A stretch of DNA of 64,000 nt from Leadbettera azotonutricia ZAS-9 (GTDB taxonomy: Bacteria; Spirochaetota; Spirochaetia; Treponematales; Breznakiellaceae): contig NC_015577.1 of the NCBI RefSeq assembly GCF_000214355.1, positions 3,339,389 to 3,403,388 of the forward strand, read 5' to 3'. The position numbers and the translations under genes are program-made. Below are positions 61,101 through 64,000 of the stretch, piece after piece. Under the pieces are notes generated by a model, which saw only the letters and a program-made list of their open reading frames with translations, was not told the origin of the DNA and made no database searches. Positions within the stretch are counted from its first letter, which is position 1. Each line of letters starts with the position of its first letter.

Positions 61101-62110
61101 AAGAAAACCCCGAATCCAATGCAGCCGAATGTCCCCTTGAGATACTGCGCCGTGCCTACGAGTATCCCCTGGCCCAGGTATATCCCCAGACTTCCGGCGG
61201 GGCCACTGCAGCGGAACCTTCTGATGAAAAAGCAGCCCTGGAACTGCCCAAACCCAAAGCAGGCCGGGTTTCGCATTCCGCTTCCCTCCACGCTCCTTCC
61301 AAAATCTTGGGATCGCCCCTGGCAGTGCTGCCGGTATTCCCGGGGACTAATTGCGAATGGGATATGGAACGGGCTTTCCGCGAGGCAGGCGCCAGGGTGC
61401 AACAGGTAGTCTTCAGGAACCACAGCCCGGAAGACATCAAAGAATCCATCGGGGATCTGCGCGCGGCTTTTGGCAAAGCCCAGATCATCGCCTTTTCGGG
61501 GGGCTTCAGCGCGGGGGATGAACCTGACGGTTCGGGAAAGTTCATTGCAAATGTGATTCGCTCTCCCCTGATCGCAGATGCGCTTGCTGAATTCCTCGAA
61601 AGGCGGGAAGGCCTTATGCTGGGTATCTGCAACGGTTTCCAGGCTCTCATCAAAACAGGGCTTGTGCCTTACGGGAAGATTTTGCCGGCTGATCAAAGCA
61701 TGCCCACTCTCACATTCAATACTATAGGGCGGCACGTGTCACGGATGGTGCGTACAAAAGTAATGCCTTCATCCTCCCCCTGGCTTAGCCTGGAGGATAC
61801 CGGCAGCATTCATGTGATTCCCATAAGCCATGGCGAAGGCAGGGTTGCAATCAGGCCTGAGGAAGCGGAAGCCCTCTTCGCTCAGGCCCAGGTTCCCTTC
61901 TGCTATGCCGACGCTTATGGAAACCCCACCATGACGGAGCCGGATAATCCCAATGGATCTGCTTTTGCAATCGAAGGGCTTTCAAGCCCTGACGGGAGGA
62001 TACTGGGCAAGATGGGGCACTCGGAACGCTGCGGGGAATTTGTCCACATAAATATACCGGGAAATAAAAGACAGCGCATATTCGAGGCAGGGGTAAAGTA
62101 CTTTACCTGA
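58187..62110 (+). CDS. purL: Phosphoribosylformylglycinamidine synthase (single-chain)
   Basis: This enzyme of about 1307 residues makes FGAM from FGAR, glutamine and ATP in purine synthesis. The synthetase half contains DTYWSDHCRHTTF and NETHNHPTEIEPSGGAATCLGG (read as two adjoining motifs). The C-terminal class I glutaminase domain begins LAVLPVFPGTNCEWDMERAF and has the catalytic Cys in LGICNGFQ. This is the long one-chain form. The ATG at 58187 is preferred to the TTG at 58181. A locally AT-rich stretch (60730-60810) encodes an Asn/Ala/Asp-rich insertion. Confidence 0.94.
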   Translation: MVKRVYIEKKEGFDGEARHLQTELADFLGGQFPALAKLKGLRLLRRYDASHLDDKQFEEVTAAVFSEPQCDKVFYGAALPAGKNDRFLGIEYVPGQYDQRADSAEQCAELVTGVKPRIRCADFYIFESAEGGSFSTPLSDAALEAVKKYLINPVDSREALPGLPDSLDDEETIPKDVAVLSGFINSDKKALEGMARDFGLAMSVEDLLFCQDWFAKEGRDPTLAEVRVLDTYWSDHCRHTTFNTILEEINAEDGDLKRALELYEEARREVYGEKAKTRRKSLMDMATLGAKVLKKRGLASDVDESKEINACTLKVKAEFADGSSEPWLLLFKNETHNHPTEIEPSGGAATCLGGAIRDPLSGRAFVHQAMRITGGGDPRAALADTLPGKLPQLKIAREAAAGYSSYGNQIGLATGQVAEFYHPGFLAKRMELGAVIGAAPEAWVRREEPLPGDAVILVGGRTGRDGIGGATGSSKVHTGESVELSGAEVQKGNAVEERKLQRLFRKSEVSRLIKRCNDFGAGGVSVAVGELAAGLDINLDGVPKKYAGLDGTELAISESQERMAVVVASADIETFIALARAENLEAVIVAKVTAGEDREDEARLRMEWRGKTIVDLSRAFLNTNGAPRSARAALKRGTGKGGEKPAEIIPAGMLLDILERELTTLRSGSRRGLQERFDGSIGASSALFPWGGSEQGTPECGMAALLPSLGKQSRTASLMSFGYDPEVMSADPYTGAKGSIKEALAKFCCLGGDFRKARLSFQEYFERPTDPASWGRPAAALLAAFEAQIRLGIPAIGGKDSMSGNYRDNARGINLAVPPTLVAFAAGTAEAEKVRSGTLTGDTGNAVILLNCDIANCNTANIDEFDSFTANMDILSELASKGVLRAAYPVTAGGIAATLALMAFGNMTGVEAYAPVFKLVNSLNYQGSVLAEVDEATASKDEGRWVIAARTISEPVFRIVQESRPGDDSIDEENPESNAAECPLEILRRAYEYPLAQVYPQTSGGATAAEPSDEKAALELPKPKAGRVSHSASLHAPSKILGSPLAVLPVFPGTNCEWDMERAFREAGARVQQVVFRNHSPEDIKESIGDLRAAFGKAQIIAFSGGFSAGDEPDGSGKFIANVIRSPLIADALAEFLERREGLMLGICNGFQALIKTGLVPYGKILPADQSMPTLTFNTIGRHVSRMVRTKVMPSSSPWLSLEDTGSIHVIPISHGEGRVAIRPEEAEALFAQAQVPFCYADAYGNPTMTEPDNPNGSAFAIEGLSSPDGRILGKMGHSERCGEFVHINIPGNKRQRIFEAGVKYFT

Positions 62111-62777
62111 AAAAGCCAATCTTTGAATATTTGTGCCAGCGGCCCGAATTCTTCCTGTTCCCTTCATCCAAAACCTTGAAGAACCAGGCGGCGAAATCCG
62201 CCTCGGTTCCGGATTCTGCGGAACTGAACCCCAGAATCTGGAAAGGCTCATTGGACGAAGTGGCAAGCAGCCCCTGTGCCATAGCGCGGAAAGATGCTGC
62301 GGCGGAAGGCCCAAAAAGATCCGCAGGCGCGTCCTTTCCTCCGCCGGCGAGTATCTCGGGCACTACCAGGGCAAGGCTGCCCGATTGCCTGGAACGGAAA
62401 TAGAGGGCCAGTTCGCGGACAAGGAAAAACCAGCCCTTGATCTGATCATTTACCAAATTTTCAATTTCGCCGGGAACCAGGGCTTCTGCAGGGCGGTACA
62501 TAGCCGGGGGGGAACATACAAGGATTGCATCGTTTATTTGGCCCAGCCTGTTTTCCGCAGCAACCATGAGGGTGCGGGCAGAGATGGGGCTGCCGGGGCT
62601 CCACTGGAGGGGGAGCTTCCCCTTGTCCTGTTCAGCAGCAGGCTGAACAGCTTCGGGGCGGGGAAAAGGACTCGGAATGGGGGCAGCAGCGTACTGCTCC
62701 ACCCGCTTTACTGCTTCTGCGGCAGCTGCGGAAAAAAGGGATGATTCATTCCCGGCGATTAGGATGCCCCGTGTCAT
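62103..62777 (-). CDS. Degenerate SDR-like protein of unknown function
   Basis: This 224-residue protein has a weak short-chain-dehydrogenase pattern: ILIAGNESSLFSAAAAEAV at the start instead of the usual TGxxxGxG, AILVCSPPAMYRPAEALVPG in place of the NNAG strand, and LVNDQIKGWFFLVRELALYF. Catalytic Ser-Tyr-Lys are not evident, so it is probably not a typical oxidoreductase. It is convergent with purL (8-base overlap) and divergent from the MFS gene. Confidence 0.55.
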   Translation of the reverse strand: MTRGILIAGNESSLFSAAAAEAVKRVEQYAAAPIPSPFPRPEAVQPAAEQDKGKLPLQWSPGSPISARTLMVAAENRLGQINDAILVCSPPAMYRPAEALVPGEIENLVNDQIKGWFFLVRELALYFRSRQSGSLALVVPEILAGGGKDAPADLFGPSAAASFRAMAQGLLATSSNEPFQILGFSSAESGTEADFAAWFFKVLDEGNRKNSGRWHKYSKIGFFR

Positions 62778-62841
62778 GGATGGATTTTAGCCTGTCCCGG
62801 GGCTCTTGTGAAGCCTACCCCAAGTTTACTATGCTGTACCC

Positions 62842-64000
62842 ATGCCCGAAAAAAAATACAACCCCCTGCTTCTTGTGGTGATCTATGGGGATATTGCCCT
62901 TTACGGTTTTGTAAGCAGCATGAGGGGCGTCACCTTCCCGCTCATCAAAAATGGCTTCGGCGCTTCTTATTACGAGCAGGGGCTCATGACTGCCCTCATC
63001 TCTTTTGTGGCAGTGTGTTTCTGTGTCATACCCGGCATGTTCATGAGCCGCTTCGGGCTGAAAAAAACCATCGCGTCCGGTTTCATTGTCATGAGCCTTG
63101 GCATGGCCTCCCTCTATCTTGCTTCAAGCTTTTGGATGGCAGCGGCATTGCTTCTTATCTTGCAGGCAGGGTTCGGTTTTTTTGAAATCGGCCTCAATGG
63201 CATGGGGGTCCGCATATTCACTGTGCGTTCGGGATTGATGCTGAATTTCCTCCATTTCTTTTTCGGCTTCGGCGCCATAGGAGGCCCCAGGCTGGCAGGG
63301 TTTTTGATAAACAAGCTTGGCCTGAGCTGGCAGCACGTGTACCCCATAGCCCTGATTCCGGTTTTCATCTTATTCGCTGTTTCCATGATCGCTCAATTTC
63401 CGGGGAAGATGAAAAACGAGGAGGCTGTTTCGAATCAGCCTGAGGCGCGGAAAACCGAAACAGCCCCGGACCAAATTTCAATATTCCGCGCCCTCAAAGA
63501 GCCTATGGTGTGGATATTCGGCCTCATCATGGGCTTTGTCTGTTCCATCGAAGCATGTTCAATTTCCTGGAGCGGTCTTTATCTTCAGGATGTGTTCGGC
63601 CTCGATCCTGCCACCACCGGCGCGGCTTTTGTATCCGCATTTTTCCTGCTCTATTCCCTCTCCCGCTTATTCGGCGGTTTTTTCATTGAAAAAATCGGTT
63701 ATGTAAAAGTCACTATTGCTGCGAGTTTTATCACTACAATCCTGCTTCTTGCAAGCTTCTGCCTGGGGAGGCCCGGTATCTACCTCCTTCCGGTTTCGGG
63801 CATATTCATTGCCCTGCCCTACCCCACTATACTTGCGGTGAGCATAGGCGTCTTTAAAGAAAAAGCCCAGGCCATGAGCCCCGCTATTATCTCCATAGCC
63901 TTTGTCCTGAACGGCCTTGCGCAATTCGGCTTTGGAATATCGAATCGTTTCATAGGTGCAGCCTGGGCGTACCGGAGCTGCGTACTCTATGGGATCGTGC
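62842..64000 (+). CDS. Major facilitator superfamily transporter (partial, runs past window end)
   Basis: The frame is open from the ATG at 62842 to the end of the window (about 386 residues). It has about 10-11 hydrophobic helices. The first loop carries an MSRFGLKKTIASG motif, the MFS loop 2-3 signature. The layout (AALLLILQAGFGFFEIGLNG, FGFGAIGGPRLAGFL, SLSRLFGGFFIEKIGYVKV) resembles the FucP/sugar or fosmidomycin-type MFS group. No substrate can be named. The stop codon lies outside the window. Confidence 0.85.
   Translation, partial: MPEKKYNPLLLVVIYGDIALYGFVSSMRGVTFPLIKNGFGASYYEQGLMTALISFVAVCFCVIPGMFMSRFGLKKTIASGFIVMSLGMASLYLASSFWMAAALLLILQAGFGFFEIGLNGMGVRIFTVRSGLMLNFLHFFFGFGAIGGPRLAGFLINKLGLSWQHVYPIALIPVFILFAVSMIAQFPGKMKNEEAVSNQPEARKTETAPDQISIFRALKEPMVWIFGLIMGFVCSIEACSISWSGLYLQDVFGLDPATTGAAFVSAFFLLYSLSRLFGGFFIEKIGYVKVTIAASFITTILLLASFCLGRPGIYLLPVSGIFIALPYPTILAVSIGVFKEKAQAMSPAIISIAFVLNGLAQFGFGISNRFIGAAWAYRSCVLYGIV

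Noticed and set aside
62808-63185. 125-codon frame overlapping the start of the MFS gene
   Set aside because: It is an out-of-frame reading. The MFS frame from 62842 to the window end has clear membrane helices and the family loop motif.

Overview
The window looks like a chromosome segment of a Treponema-type spirochaete, probably of the termite-gut kind. This rests on a Tp34/Tpd-like iron lipoprotein beside an FTR1 permease, an XPB-type helicase with a dedicated partner protein, the mix of housekeeping families, and a balanced to moderately GC-rich base composition broken by AT-rich islands. The assignment is inference from gene content; no 16S gene or other species marker is present. Layout: 1-5.9 kb holds an F-type ATP synthase operon (atpB partial, E, F, H, A, G, D, C). 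5.9-25.4 kb is mostly housekeeping: NAD synthetase, an AT-rich DUF3943-like envelope protein next to a DUF433 remnant, a nitroreductase, HflX, a membrane protein with a long acidic 12-residue repeat, a LysM/M23 peptidase, a bifunctional-nuclease/UVR protein, a polyprenyl synthase, RlmE, a NYN-domain protein, the XPB helicase pair, a SulP transporter, a ketopantoate reductase and a thymidylate-synthase-like protein. 25.5-32.2 kb is an iron-uptake operon of the Campylobacter P19 type: FTR1 permease, Tp34/P19 lipoprotein, DUF2318 membrane protein, two FtsX-like permeases, an ATPase and an FMN-binding lipoprotein, with overlapping palindromes upstream. 32.3-58.1 kb is accessory DNA. It starts with an internally deleted IS5-type transposase and two tiny membrane proteins. 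A complete type III-B CRISPR-Cas locus follows (csx20, a CARF-HEPN csx1, cmr6-5-4-3-2-1, cas6, a 19-repeat array, cas1, cas2, a 3-repeat array), in which both arrays share a leader with a conserved hairpin. Next comes a tightly packed minus-strand operon (47.4-51.4 kb) coding for a WYL regulator split by a frameshift, a large membrane protein, a small membrane-anchored coiled-coil protein, a stand-alone CARF-like protein and a sigma-factor-like protein. Then come a cluster with two radical SAM enzymes, a transporter and a DHOD/ferredoxin-like enzyme, a regulator/VWA divergent pair, a toxin-antitoxin remnant and an integrase remnant abutting a tRNA-Arg gene. 58.2-64 kb returns to core genes (purL, an SDR-like protein, an MFS transporter cut by the window end). 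How the parts may work together: in the CRISPR region Cmr2 keeps the GGDD cyclase motif but seems to lack the HD nuclease residues, so the system probably acts mainly through RNA cleavage and cyclic-oligoadenylate (cOA) signalling. Csx1 would be the RNase responder and Csx20 the signal-off ring nuclease. The neighbouring operon carries its own CARF-like sensor with no nuclease domain, together with a sigma-like factor and membrane proteins. This is the best candidate in the window for an undescribed cOA-responsive membrane or transcriptional defence module.
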